From an uncultured Mucispirillum sp. (GTDB lineage Bacteria > Chrysiogenota > Deferribacteres > Deferribacterales > Mucispirillaceae), in the NCBI GenBank assembly GCA_945929285.1, contig CAMEOC010000010.1:1-11041 (forward strand): 11,041 nucleotides of DNA, written 5' to 3'. Both the position numbers and the translations under genes were made by a program. Below the pieces are notes generated by a model, which was not told the origin of the DNA, made no database searches, and worked only from the letters and a program-made list of their open reading frames with translations. This document shows, in pieces, positions 1-6,489 of this stretch. Every line of letters starts with the position of its first letter. Position 1 is the first letter of the stretch.

Positions 1-418
1 CTCTGAAAAATTCTTCAATTAACTCCATATCAAAATCACCACATTTTTGGGTGCTAAATGTTACATCGTATGAAAAATATGTTCTGCCGCCAAAATCTAT
101 AACACATTCCATTAAAACTTCATCCATAGGTAAAACCATATAGCCGTAGCGTTTTATGCCTTTTTTATCTCCTGCTGCATGGTAAAAGGCCTGTCCTAAA
201 AGTATGCCTATATCTTCTACTAAGTGGTGGTAGTCTATGTGAGTATCACCTTTTGCACTTATTTTCAAACCAAAATTACCATGGTGGGCAAAAAGCTCTA
301 ACATGTGGTCTAGAAAACCTACACCTGTGTTTATTTTATATTGTGCCGTATCAAGATTAAGGCTTAAATCTATTTGAGTTTCTTTTGTGTGGCGGCTGCC
401 TTCATATTCTCTTTTCAT
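1..418 (-). CDS. hisB: Imidazoleglycerol-phosphate dehydratase, 5' part (runs off left edge)
   Basis: HisB dehydrates imidazole glycerol phosphate to imidazole acetol phosphate in cytoplasmic histidine synthesis. I translated the minus strand from ATG 418-416 and found 139 codons open to the window edge, about 70% of the usual ~195 residues. Family motifs are clear: N-terminal SRHTKETQIDLSLNLD (8-23), FLDHM (35-39), the metal-binding HHLVEDIG (64-71), and GGRTYFSYDV (110-119) followed by GDFDMELIEEFF. The start has a GGAG Shine-Dalgarno five bases upstream. This is a stand-alone dehydratase, with no N-terminal phosphatase domain as in the fused E. coli HisB. Only one his gene is visible; others may lie to the left. 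Its promoter must lie in 419-560, which is too AT-rich to choose a single -10. Divergent from the gene at 576. Confidence 0.96.
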   Translation of the reverse strand, partial: MKREYEGSRHTKETQIDLSLNLDTAQYKINTGVGFLDHMLELFAHHGNFGLKISAKGDTHIDYHHLVEDIGILLGQAFYHAAGDKKGIKRYGYMVLPMDEVLMECVIDFGGRTYFSYDVTFSTQKCGDFDMELIEEFFR

Positions 419-524
419 ATATGCTCCATACTATATTTATTATATAATATTATATATATAAAAAAAAATAAAGGTTTATTTTTACTATTAACATACAGCA
501 CTTTATAATTTAAGTCGTTATTTT

Positions 525-540
525 TGGCACGAAAATTGAT
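525..540 (+). promoter_or_regulatory. Likely sigma-54 (-24/-12) promoter
   Basis: The stretch reads TGGCACGaaaaTTGAT and matches the sigma-54 consensus TGGCACG-N4-TTGCW except for A instead of C in the -12 dinucleotide. The GG (526-527) is exactly ten bases from the G of the -12 element (538), as required. Transcription would start near 551, leaving a ~25-base leader with the GAGGT ribosome site of the gene at 576. It is embedded in strongly AT-rich DNA where a G/C-containing match of this length is unlikely by chance. Sigma-54 promoters need an AAA+ activator, and I see no obvious activator palindrome in the ~100 bases upstream. Confidence 0.65.
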
Positions 541-575
541 ATGTTTATTTTATAATATATATAATGAGGTGTGTT

Positions 576-884
576 ATGGTTATACAAAATATCAGCTCGG
601 CTTATAATTATGAAAAAAATATTAATGTTAAAGATAATGTTTCTCCTTCCAATGATGAGTTTATTACTGAAGATAAAAAAATATCAAAAGATGATTTTAC
701 TTTTTCTACCCCAAAAACTATCAGCACTCCCACTAAAATATATGTGGATAAGGTAATAGATAATGCCCTTAAAAACATTTCAAAAGGCTATAATGTGGAA
801 GATAATAAAAGAATAGTTAGGCTTTTTAGCAACTTAATAAATGAAAATTCTGAAAATATTTTAAGAAAGGCTTATGGTATATAA
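576..884 (+). CDS. Small polar protein behind a sigma-54 promoter; possible FlgM-like protein
   Basis: The gene encodes 102 residues from ATG 576, preferred over the in-frame ATG at 564 because GAGGT (567-571) sits just upstream of 576 and would otherwise lie inside the coding region. There is no signal peptide or membrane segment. Residues 1-55 are rich in Asn, Ser, Lys, Asp and Thr and look disordered. Residues 56-100 look helical. The stretch KVIDNALKNISKGYNV (59-74) followed by KRIVRLF loosely resembles the sigma-28-binding end of the anti-sigma factor FlgM (V..LK..I..G.Y.VD...IA..L), and the length and disorder also fit FlgM. This is a weak resemblance; I do not recognise the protein with confidence. 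The sigma-54 promoter would suit a flagellar class gene. It converges on the receiver gene at 901. Confidence 0.75.
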   Translation: MVIQNISSAYNYEKNINVKDNVSPSNDEFITEDKKISKDDFTFSTPKTISTPTKIYVDKVIDNALKNISKGYNVEDNKRIVRLFSNLINENSENILRKAYGI

Positions 885-914
885 AAAAATGTGTAAGTTT
901 TTAGCTTACACATT
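883..914 (-). terminator. Rho-independent terminator of the LPS operon
   Basis: A perfect 10-bp stem (905-914 with 888-897, AATGTGTAAG arms) encloses a 7-base loop and is followed, on the minus strand, by a run of seven U (889-883). The stop codon of the receiver gene (903-901) lies in the loop, so the hairpin uses the last codons of the gene. On the plus strand there is no U tract after the stem, so it favours leftward transcription. Confidence 0.7.
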
Positions 915-1281
915 CTAAAACTGTATCTAACAAATCGTTTTTCTTAATAGGTTTTAATAACCTGCCGTTTGCTTCAGGTACCTGGTGGCTTTCATCATTA
1001 AAAGCAGAAACAACTACAATAGGTGTATCACCCATTTCCCTAATCTGTTTTGAAAGCTCCATACCATCCATAACAGGCATTTGTAAATCTGTTATAATAA
1101 CATCTACATGGTTGTTTTTAAAAACATCTAATGCTTCTGCACCGTTGCAGGCAACAACCACTTCTTTAAACCTTCTTTTCAAAAGCATTACAACAGATTT
1201 TCTCATCATGTCCTCATCTTCCACATAGAGAACTGTTATTTCCTTTAATCTCTCATAGCTCACAACTAATTTCACCATCAT
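901..1281 (-). CDS. Stand-alone response-regulator receiver domain (CheY-like)
   Basis: A 126-residue protein consisting only of a phosphoacceptor receiver domain. Visible residues: acidic pair E21-D22 (in LYVEDED), phosphoacceptor D65 (in IITDLQMPVMDG), switch Ser92 (VVVSAF) and Lys110 followed by cis-Pro111 (LLKP). There is no output domain, so it must act by protein contact or phosphotransfer, as CheY or Spo0F do. It is the last gene of the LPS operon, three bases after the rhodanese stop. ATG 1281 and ATG 1278 are both possible starts; neither has a strong ribosome site, which suggests translational coupling. No histidine kinase is in the window. The receptors further right do not show that it is the chemotaxis CheY, and I leave the symbol empty. 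Confidence 0.9.
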   Translation of the reverse strand: MMVKLVVSYERLKEITVLYVEDEDMMRKSVVMLLKRRFKEVVVACNGAEALDVFKNNHVDVIITDLQMPVMDGMELSKQIREMGDTPIVVVSAFNDESHQVPEANGRLLKPIKKNDLLDTVLECVS

Positions 1282-1284
1282 ATA

Positions 1285-1680
1285 CTACTTCTCAACTGGT
1301 TTACCAGCATCTTGCCAGGAATGAAAACCGCCTGTCATATTAACTAAGTTAGTATATCCCAATTCCTCTAATATTTCAGCAGAATACTGGCTTCTCATAC
1401 CAGAGCGACAGTATAAAATGTAATTTTGATTTTTATCAGTATATTTTTCTTCAAATAATGTTTCAAAATCATCATTATAATAATCTATATTGCCAGCACC
1501 CTTAATGTGGCCTGCTGCAAATTCTTCTGCTTTTCTAACATCAACTACAATGTATTTACCACTTTTAATGTATTCTTCCACTTTATTTACATCTGCATTT
1601 TCTATACCTGCAAAAGCAAATACTGGCATAAGCATAAAAGCTAGTAAAATAAACTTAAATATATAAGATTTTACATTCAT
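1285..1680 (-). CDS. Periplasmic single-domain rhodanese-like protein
   Basis: From ATG 1680 it encodes 131 residues. Residues 1-24 form a signal peptide (Lys4 and Lys9, hydrophobic core, AFA|G cleavage after 24), so the product is exported. The rhodanese domain spans about 30-128: VVDVR (45-49), HIKGAGNI (58-65), active-site loop CRSGMRS with Cys91 as sulfur carrier, and GG-x-x-x-W (117-122) near the end. The frame is open further up, to a TTG at 1737 and an ATG at 1710, but neither has a ribosome site and both put extra residues in front of a good signal peptide; a GGA lies about nine bases before 1680. Such proteins transfer sulfane sulfur or bind thiols; the substrate cannot be told. It lies between gmhB and the receiver gene. 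Confidence 0.9.
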   Translation of the reverse strand: MNVKSYIFKFILLAFMLMPVFAFAGIENADVNKVEEYIKSGKYIVVDVRKAEEFAAGHIKGAGNIDYYNDDFETLFEEKYTDKNQNYILYCRSGMRSQYSAEILEELGYTNLVNMTGGFHSWQDAGKPVEK

Positions 1681-1740
1681 ACAAACACATCCAGATTTCC
1701 TTATATACATTGTATTACATCTAATTAATTTTTTCAAGGG

Positions 1741-2322
1741 TTATATTTGTTTTTTCAAAATAAATTTTACAGCATCCAGTAAAGTGTCAGCGATTTTATC
1801 TGGCTTTACTTCCCATTTACTAGCTTTATTTATTAAGTCCCCTTTTCCATAACCTGTTTTCACCATTATGGTTTTACAACCTGATTTATAGCCTGCCATA
1901 ATATCTGAATGTTTATCCCCTATAAAATACATGTTAGATTTATCAATATCAAAATCTTTAAATGCCATTTCCACTAAACCAGTTTCTGGTTTTCTACAGG
2001 TGCATACTGCTTTATATTTTTCTACTTTTGCATTTGGGTCATGAGGGCAGAAATATATTCCATCAATTAAAGCCCCCTGATCTTTTAGTGATTTTACCAT
2101 ATAGTTATGTATTTCTTCCAGTGTTGCTTCATTAAAAAAGCCTCTGCCAAGGCCAGACTGATTTGTAATAACTATTACATAATACCCATTTTTATTAAGC
2201 ATTCTAATAGCTTGAGCTGCATAATCATACATAACAAAATTATCTATATGGTTAATATAGCCTGCATCGTAATTTATTGTGCCATCTCTATCTAAAAATA
2301 CTACACCTTTTGCATTTCCCAT
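1741..2322 (-). CDS. gmhB: D-glycero-D-manno-heptose 1,7-bisphosphate 7-phosphatase
   Basis: GmhB removes the 7-phosphate of heptose 1,7-bisphosphate, a cytoplasmic step towards ADP-heptose for the LPS inner core. It is a HAD-family enzyme. In 193 residues I see nucleophile and acid D11 and D13 (FLDRDGT), TNQSG (53-57), the structural zinc ligands C92, H94, C107 and C109, R110-K111 in CRKP, and GDKHSD (135-140) with D136. The Cys/His spacing is that of GmhB and separates it from histidinol phosphatases. The start at 2322 is preferred over ATG 2340, because AAGGGG lies six bases before it and it follows the lpxL stop by one base, while 2340 lies inside lpxL and has a poor ribosome site. The partner genes gmhA and hldE are not in the window. 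Confidence 0.93.
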   Translation of the reverse strand: MGNAKGVVFLDRDGTINYDAGYINHIDNFVMYDYAAQAIRMLNKNGYYVIVITNQSGLGRGFFNEATLEEIHNYMVKSLKDQGALIDGIYFCPHDPNAKVEKYKAVCTCRKPETGLVEMAFKDFDIDKSNMYFIGDKHSDIMAGYKSGCKTIMVKTGYGKGDLINKASKWEVKPDKIADTLLDAVKFILKKQI

Positions 2323-2323
2323 T

Positions 2324-3223
2324 TTATACCCCTTTTTCATATATATGCCAGCTCATTGTGCCATCTTCTTGCTCCACCCTTTTAAAACGCCTGTGGATTA
2401 AATACCACTGCTCTGGGTACTGCCTATACTGTTCTTCATATACACTATTTATATCTTCAATTAATTTTAATATTCTTTCCTTTGGCTTTAATGTAACATC
2501 AGGATAAACAGGACCTTTTATAATAAGCCTTATTTTCCTGCCTTCATATTTGGCAAAGAAAAACATAACAGGGTAATTTTTCCTAACACACATAGCAGGA
2601 ATACCAGCTATTACAGGCACTTTATAACCGCAGAAATTTGCATTTATACAGTCTTTTTCTGGTGCTATATGGTCTATATAAACTCCAGGCATATACCCTT
2701 CTTTCATATATTCTGGTAGTTTTTCCATTGCACCCCTGTGGGTAACATATTTTACACCTTCAAAAGTTCTAAGCTCATCTAATATTTTATCTATGGCAAA
2801 GTTTTTTGTAGATCTGCCTATGGTAATTAGTTTTAAATCAGCACATTTATTTGCCAATATTCCAGCCAGCGACCATGCACCAAAATGGCCCCCTAAAAAT
2901 GCCATATTTTCATGTTTTTTTCTAACTTCTTTATAATTTTCTAAGCCTTCTACTTCCACATATTTTTTTATAAACTTATCATCTACCCTGTGGGCAAAAA
3001 ATATTTCAACATAAGCCATAAATGTATATATAAAAGACTGCTTAGCTGTTTTTTTCACATCTTTTGCACCTAATATTTTTGCATTTGTAATTGCCACATA
3101 CCTTCTATCAGTTGATATATACCAAAGGGCAATTCCTAATATTTTAGCAGCAGTTATAAGCACACATCTTGGAGTATGCTGCAGTAAAAAAAGAACTGGT
3201 TTTAATAAAATATATAATGCCAT
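2324..3223 (-). CDS. Lipid A late acyltransferase, LpxL/HtrB family, with altered active-site motif
   Basis: A 299-residue protein of normal length for LpxL/HtrB enzymes, which add a secondary acyl chain to Kdo-lipid A at the inner face of the inner membrane. A hydrophobic N-terminal anchor (about 3-36) is followed by the typical RRY..ITNAKILG stretch (40-52), the GGHFGAWSLAG segment (111-121), a block ending GVYIDH, and NANFCGYKVPVIAG, which corresponds to the family's acceptor-side FFG motif. The usual catalytic dyad is H-x4-D/E. Here His113 is present but position 118 is Ser (codon tcg), so the acid is missing from its usual place. The start has AGGA eight bases upstream. It lies directly after waaA, as expected for a step after Kdo transfer. 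Exact acyl position and activity cannot be told. Confidence 0.9.
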   Translation of the reverse strand: MALYILLKPVLFLLQHTPRCVLITAAKILGIALWYISTDRRYVAITNAKILGAKDVKKTAKQSFIYTFMAYVEIFFAHRVDDKFIKKYVEVEGLENYKEVRKKHENMAFLGGHFGAWSLAGILANKCADLKLITIGRSTKNFAIDKILDELRTFEGVKYVTHRGAMEKLPEYMKEGYMPGVYIDHIAPEKDCINANFCGYKVPVIAGIPAMCVRKNYPVMFFFAKYEGRKIRLIIKGPVYPDVTLKPKERILKLIEDINSVYEEQYRQYPEQWYLIHRRFKRVEQEDGTMSWHIYEKGV

Positions 3224-3238
3224 TTAATATTTCCTAAA

Positions 3239-4462
3239 TCAAAGTATAGTATTTATTGTTTCTGTTATAATGTTTAATGTATTTTTATTATCATTATCTA
3301 TATCATTAAAAAATTCAAGAAAATTACCACTTTCTTCCTTATTTTTTATATATTTGATAAAATCATCCTTACTTTCTATAACATATACAAGGTTGTATTT
3401 TACAGCTTTTTCAAATATTTCCATAAAGGAAAACATATTTTTACCCACTGCCACTTTTTTTTCAAACTGCAATGCTTCAAAAATATTATGGCCCCCAATA
3501 TTTGCAATAGAGCCACCTATAAATATTTTATCTGCCATAATATATAAGCTTTCAAGCATACCAAAAGCATCTATTATTATTACCTGGCTACTTATATCTT
3601 TTTGGCTGTAAAGGCTTACTGTATATCCTTTATTTAAAACCATTTCTTTAATTTTTTCACTTCTTTCTATATGCCTTGGGGTTATAATAATCTTATCAAA
3701 ATCACCCATATTATTATCCATATAAGAAAGTATTATTTCTTCTTCTTTTTCATGGGTTGAAGCAAGCAGTAAAAATTTATAATCTTTTAATTCTTCAATA
3801 AGTTTTACCTGCTCTTTATTTTTTCGCTCTTGAAATTTAATATTACCTGCTGTCATTATTTTATTATTACTGCCTAAAATACTAACAAACCTTTCTTCAT
3901 CTAAAGGGCTTTTTGTAAGTATTGCACTAAACCTGCTTAATACATTTTTAAATATAAACCTGTATTTTTTATATGTATTATATGTTTTATCTGATATGCG
4001 TGCATTGATTAAAAATACGTTTATTGATTTGGAAGCTGTATATATTAAATTGGGCCAAAGTTCAGTATCTACAATAACTAAACATTTTACATTCATATAT
4101 GTGATGATTTTTGCAAATGCACTGCCACTTTCAATAGGCAGTAAAAATGCCATATCTGCTTTTATATAATCATATGCTGCCTGCCTGCCGGTTGCTGTCA
4201 TGGTGGTAATAATAATGCTTATATCCTTATGGGTGTTTCTTAAATTTTCCACAATATTTTTAATACTTCGCACTTCCCCCACACTGGCACAGTGAAACCA
4301 TATACTTTTTTTAGGGGAAAACCCTTTTACAGAAATAAACCCAAACCTTTCAAAAAAATGCTGATGCTTATTTTTTTTACGCATTACAAAATACATTATA
4401 AAAGCTGCAAAAGGTGTTATAAAAACAAGTATTACATTATAAATAAAAAGCAGTATTTTCAT
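3239..4462 (-). CDS. waaA: 3-deoxy-D-manno-octulosonic acid (Kdo) transferase
   Basis: WaaA (KdtA) transfers Kdo from CMP-Kdo to the lipid IVA precursor at the cytoplasmic face of the inner membrane. Its 407 residues are close to the family norm. Features in order: N-terminal membrane anchor (about 3-26), ERFG (38-41), WFHCASVGEV (55-64) with Glu63 as the expected catalytic base, DTELWPN (132-138), NARISDKT (153-160), GNIKF (206-210), STHEKEE (235-241), PRHIERSE (262-269) and the nucleotide-sugar loop GGSIANIGGHNIFEA (316-330). The start has a GAG six bases upstream. Whether it adds one Kdo or several cannot be read from sequence. It sits between the two acyltransferases, 16 and 15 bases from them. 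Confidence 0.96.
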   Translation of the reverse strand: MKILLFIYNVILVFITPFAAFIMYFVMRKKNKHQHFFERFGFISVKGFSPKKSIWFHCASVGEVRSIKNIVENLRNTHKDISIIITTMTATGRQAAYDYIKADMAFLLPIESGSAFAKIITYMNVKCLVIVDTELWPNLIYTASKSINVFLINARISDKTYNTYKKYRFIFKNVLSRFSAILTKSPLDEERFVSILGSNNKIMTAGNIKFQERKNKEQVKLIEELKDYKFLLLASTHEKEEEIILSYMDNNMGDFDKIIITPRHIERSEKIKEMVLNKGYTVSLYSQKDISSQVIIIDAFGMLESLYIMADKIFIGGSIANIGGHNIFEALQFEKKVAVGKNMFSFMEIFEKAVKYNLVYVIESKDDFIKYIKNKEESGNFLEFFNDIDNDNKNTLNIITETINTIL

Positions 4463-4478
4463 ATTTTCTCACATATTT

Positions 4479-5138
4479 TTATAAAAATTCTTTATATACT
4501 TCTTCTGTTCGCATTATCATATACCGCTGCAGCCTTTTAGTATCTTCTAAAATAGACTGCTCATCCTTTTCTTCACTAACATAAAATGCTTCAGAATACC
4601 ACACTTCTACCTTTGCAAAAGGTTTTGGGAAAATAAACTTATCCCAGCTGTTAAACCGTATAAAACTATCTGTTTTTAAAGTAAGCACATATATTACATT
4701 ATCCAAATGTTTTGCAATAAGCACAGCACCACTTTTTACTTCATGGCGAGGCCCTTTAGGACCATCTACTGTAACAGCTGCCGTTCTTTTTTCTGCCCTG
4801 CATGTTTTAATAATATTCATGGCAGCTTTTAAACCGCCCCTAGTAGATGAGCCTCGTGCAACAGCATAACCCCATTTTTTAAGTATATATGTAATTAAAT
4901 CCCCATCTTTAGAATCAGATGCTATGGTTGCAATATTATCTTTATAATGGTTAAAAGAAAGTGGCAAAAGTGAATCATGCCATAATACAGCCACAGGACA
5001 TTTGCCTTCCTGCCTGCACTTATCAAAAGACTGCATGTTTACACTTTTTATCCGCCACGTTTTTAAAAGCATTGTGCCTATAAAATATGTAAGAAAATAC
5101 CCTATTTTTCTGCTTAACTTTCTTATTTTTTTCTGCAT
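4479..5138 (-). CDS. DUF374 / LpxJ-type lysophospholipid-acyltransferase family protein
   Basis: 219 residues matching the DUF374 family: LWHDSLLPL (52-60), SDSKDGDLI (74-82), ARGSSTRGG (94-102), TVDGPKGPRHEVKSGA (123-138), and SWDKF...PKPFAKVEVWY (164-181). A weakly hydrophobic N-terminal helix (about 12-26) suggests membrane association. As I recall the family, epsilonproteobacterial members named LpxJ are lipid A secondary acyltransferases that can act before Kdo addition; position just upstream of waaA and the LpxL homologue fits such a role here. Orthology to LpxJ is inference, so the symbol is left empty. The residue six after the His is not the acid of the classical H-x4-D/E motif, as is usual for DUF374 in my recollection. 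The start codon follows the ankyrin stop by one base and has no strong ribosome site, so coupled translation is likely. Confidence 0.88.
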   Translation of the reverse strand: MQKKIRKLSRKIGYFLTYFIGTMLLKTWRIKSVNMQSFDKCRQEGKCPVAVLWHDSLLPLSFNHYKDNIATIASDSKDGDLITYILKKWGYAVARGSSTRGGLKAAMNIIKTCRAEKRTAAVTVDGPKGPRHEVKSGAVLIAKHLDNVIYVLTLKTDSFIRFNSWDKFIFPKPFAKVEVWYSEAFYVSEEKDEQSILEDTKRLQRYMIMRTEEVYKEFL

Positions 5139-5139
5139 T

Positions 5140-5780
5140 TTATTTTAATAACCTTTCAATATTTTTTAGGTTTTGTTCTTTTGCATCATCTAATGCTGTT
5201 TTTCCATTATTATCTTTTATGGTTTTATCTGCCCCATGTTTTAATAAAACTTTTACTATTTCCTGATTATTTTTACTATCATTACCTAAAATAGTAACTT
5301 CCAAAAGTGCTGTCCAGCTAAGGTTATTTATATGGTTTACATTAATATCTGTATTATTAAGTAAAAAAATAACTGTTTCTAAATGGCCTTTTTCACATGC
5401 AGGAATTAAAGCATTACCGCCGTATATATTCACCACATTTTTAGTATCTGCTTTTTTATATATTAATTTTAAAATATCTAAATAACCCCTTGCCCCAGTA
5501 TATAAAAAGGGATAGTTTTTCCTGTTATCCTGTATATTTACATCTGGGTTATAAGACATTAAAGCCTGCACCATATTTACATCGTTATTATATACTACTG
5601 CCATAAGAGATGTTTGCCCGCTGGTATTTTGTATATTTATATCCATACCTTTTGATAAATATTTTTTAACCTGCTCAATATTACCAGTATTTACATAATT
5701 AAAAAAGCTTCCATATTTTCTTTTGCATAACTTTCTACTGAAAAACAAAATAATATAAAAAACAATAAAGCCTTTTTCAT
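5140..5780 (-). CDS. Secreted ankyrin-repeat protein, reading frame broken (-1 shift needed)
   Basis: First gene of the operon. ATG 5780 has a good ribosome site (AAGGTG, 7 bases away) and encodes a clear signal peptide, MKKALLFFILFCFSVESYA with cleavage after residue 19, but this frame stops after 29 codons (TAA 5693-5691). The -1 frame, open to 5140, encodes about 186 residues of ankyrin repeats: GNIEQVKKYLSKGMDINIQN, then GQTSLMAVVYNNDVNMVQAL, a repeat with GYLDILKLIY, one with ALIPACEKGHLETVIFLLNN, and a last one ending EIVKVLLKHGADKTIKDNNG. The frames meet at a T6 run (5706-5701); joining them gives one 213-residue periplasmic protein. The ankyrin frame alone opens only from a TTG at 5814 with no ribosome site and a non-export N-terminus. 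It could be a frameshift mutation, a sequencing error, slippage or programmed frameshifting. Role unknown; ankyrin repeats bind proteins. Confidence 0.8.
5700..5706 (-). other. -1 slippery heptamer at the frame junction
   Basis: On the sense strand the junction reads GC T TTT TTA AT, so the heptamer U UUU UUA is in the X XXY YYZ phase relative to the signal-peptide frame. Slipping back one base here gives ...E-A-F-L-N-Y-V-N..., joining the signal peptide to the ankyrin repeats before the zero-frame stop three codons further on. A seventh T in the run would do the same by mutation. I see no strong stem-loop in the 40 bases downstream, only a long-range 6-bp CTGGTA/TACCAG pairing. Confidence 0.5.
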
Positions 5781-5802
5781 AAAAGCACCTTATACTGCCC
5801 TT

Positions 5803-5831
5803 ATTATACCACAAAAGAATACCATATACAA
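5803..5831 (-). promoter_or_regulatory. Extended -10 promoter of the LPS operon
   Basis: On the minus strand a perfect TATAAT (5808-5803) is preceded by TGG, giving an extended -10 (TGn). Seventeen bases upstream is TTGTAT (5831-5826), a poor -35. Transcription would start near 5796, leaving a leader of about 16 bases with the AAGGTG ribosome site of the ankyrin gene. It is the only good promoter I see for the seven-gene operon. Confidence 0.6.
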
Positions 5832-5866
5832 TTATAAAAAAATTATATATGAATTAATTTATAAGT

Positions 5867-5895
5867 TTGACATATTTGTAACTTATTTATATATT
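5867..5895 (+). promoter_or_regulatory. Sigma-70-type promoter of hslVU
   Basis: A perfect -35 TTGACA (5867-5872), a 17-base spacer and a -10 TATATT (5890-5895) give a strong housekeeping promoter. Transcription would start near 5902, with a leader of about 30 bases ending in the GAGGT ribosome site (5925-5929). I see no CIRCE element and no clear sigma-32 type promoter, so heat-shock control is not evident from sequence. The -35 elements of this and the divergent promoter are about 35 bases apart. Confidence 0.65.
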
Positions 5896-5933
5896 ATTAT
5901 ACATTTATATTACAACAATATTTTGAGGTAAGT

Positions 5934-6479
5934 ATGGAACACAATAATTATACAATACAAGCTACCACCATTGTAGCAGTTAGAAGGGGAGAAAAAGTTG
6001 CCATGGCAGGAGACGGTCAGGTTACTTTTGGCAATACTGTTATGAAAGATAATGCCAGAAAAGTTCGCCTTTTAGCAGGTGGAAAAGTGCTGTGTGGCTT
6101 TGCAGGCTCTGCAGCTGATGCTTTTACATTAATGGAACGCTTTGAAGCAAAACTAAAAGATAGTAATAACCAGCTGGCTCGTGCTGCTGTGGAGCTTGCT
6201 AAAGACTGGCGAAGTGATAGATATTTAAGAAAACTTGAAGCTATGATGATAGTGGCAGATACCATCAATACTTTTGTGCTTTCAGGCACAGGGGATATAA
6301 TAGAACCAGATGATGGAGTTACAGCTATTGGCTCAGGTGGCCCTTATGCTTTAGCTGCTGCAAGAGCATTAGTTGAAAATACAGAGCTAACACCTAAAGA
6401 AATTGCTGAAAAAGCAATAAATATTGCAGGCTCAATATGTATATATACCAATAGAAATGTGATAATAGAAGAATTATAA
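5934..6479 (+). CDS. hslV: ATP-dependent protease proteolytic subunit HslV
   Basis: HslV (ClpQ) is the N-terminal-threonine peptidase of the cytoplasmic HslUV complex, a double hexamer related to the proteasome beta subunit. Of 181 residues, the first ten ([10 protein letters not shown]) are a propeptide; cleavage exposes Thr11, the nucleophile, in TTIVAVRRG. Lys43 in ARKVR is the catalytic Lys33 of the mature enzyme. [13 protein letters not shown] (26-38), GFAGSAAD and the C-terminal [14 protein letters not shown] are family hallmarks. The GAGGT ribosome site lies five bases before ATG 5934. The gene is followed by hslU ten bases on, in the standard order. Confidence 0.98.
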   Translation: MEHNNYTIQATTIVAVRRGEKVAMAGDGQVTFGNTVMKDNARKVRLLAGGKVLCGFAGSAADAFTLMERFEAKLKDSNNQLARAAVELAKDWRSDRYLRKLEAMMIVADTINTFVLSGTGDIIEPDDGVTAIGSGGPYALAAARALVENTELTPKEIAEKAINIAGSICIYTNRNVIIEEL

Positions 6480-6489
6480 GGAGAAAATA

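Noticed and set aside
264..300. Possible regulatory palindrome around ccatggtgggc inside hisB
   Set aside because: It is short, lies in conserved coding sequence and is explained by the codons for the LFAHHGNFG motif.
452..468. TA repeat and A9 run upstream of hisB as a phase-variable promoter
   Set aside because: Such tracts are common in intergenic DNA this AT-rich, and no promoter spacing depending on it can be defined.
571..756. Second plus-strand frame overlapping the gene at 576
   Set aside because: Shorter and overlapping; the 576 frame has the ribosome site and normal polar composition, while this one is a hydrophobic by-product of AT-rich codons.
1681..1737. N-terminal extension of the rhodanese from TTG 1737 or ATG 1710
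   Set aside because: No ribosome site at either, and the extension would precede an otherwise well-formed signal peptide.
5781..5814. Start of the ankyrin gene at a TTG (5814) in the ankyrin frame
   Set aside because: No ribosome site, it would lie upstream of the likely transcription start, and the resulting N-terminus is not an export signal, whereas ATG 5780 in the other frame has a ribosome site and a proper signal peptide.
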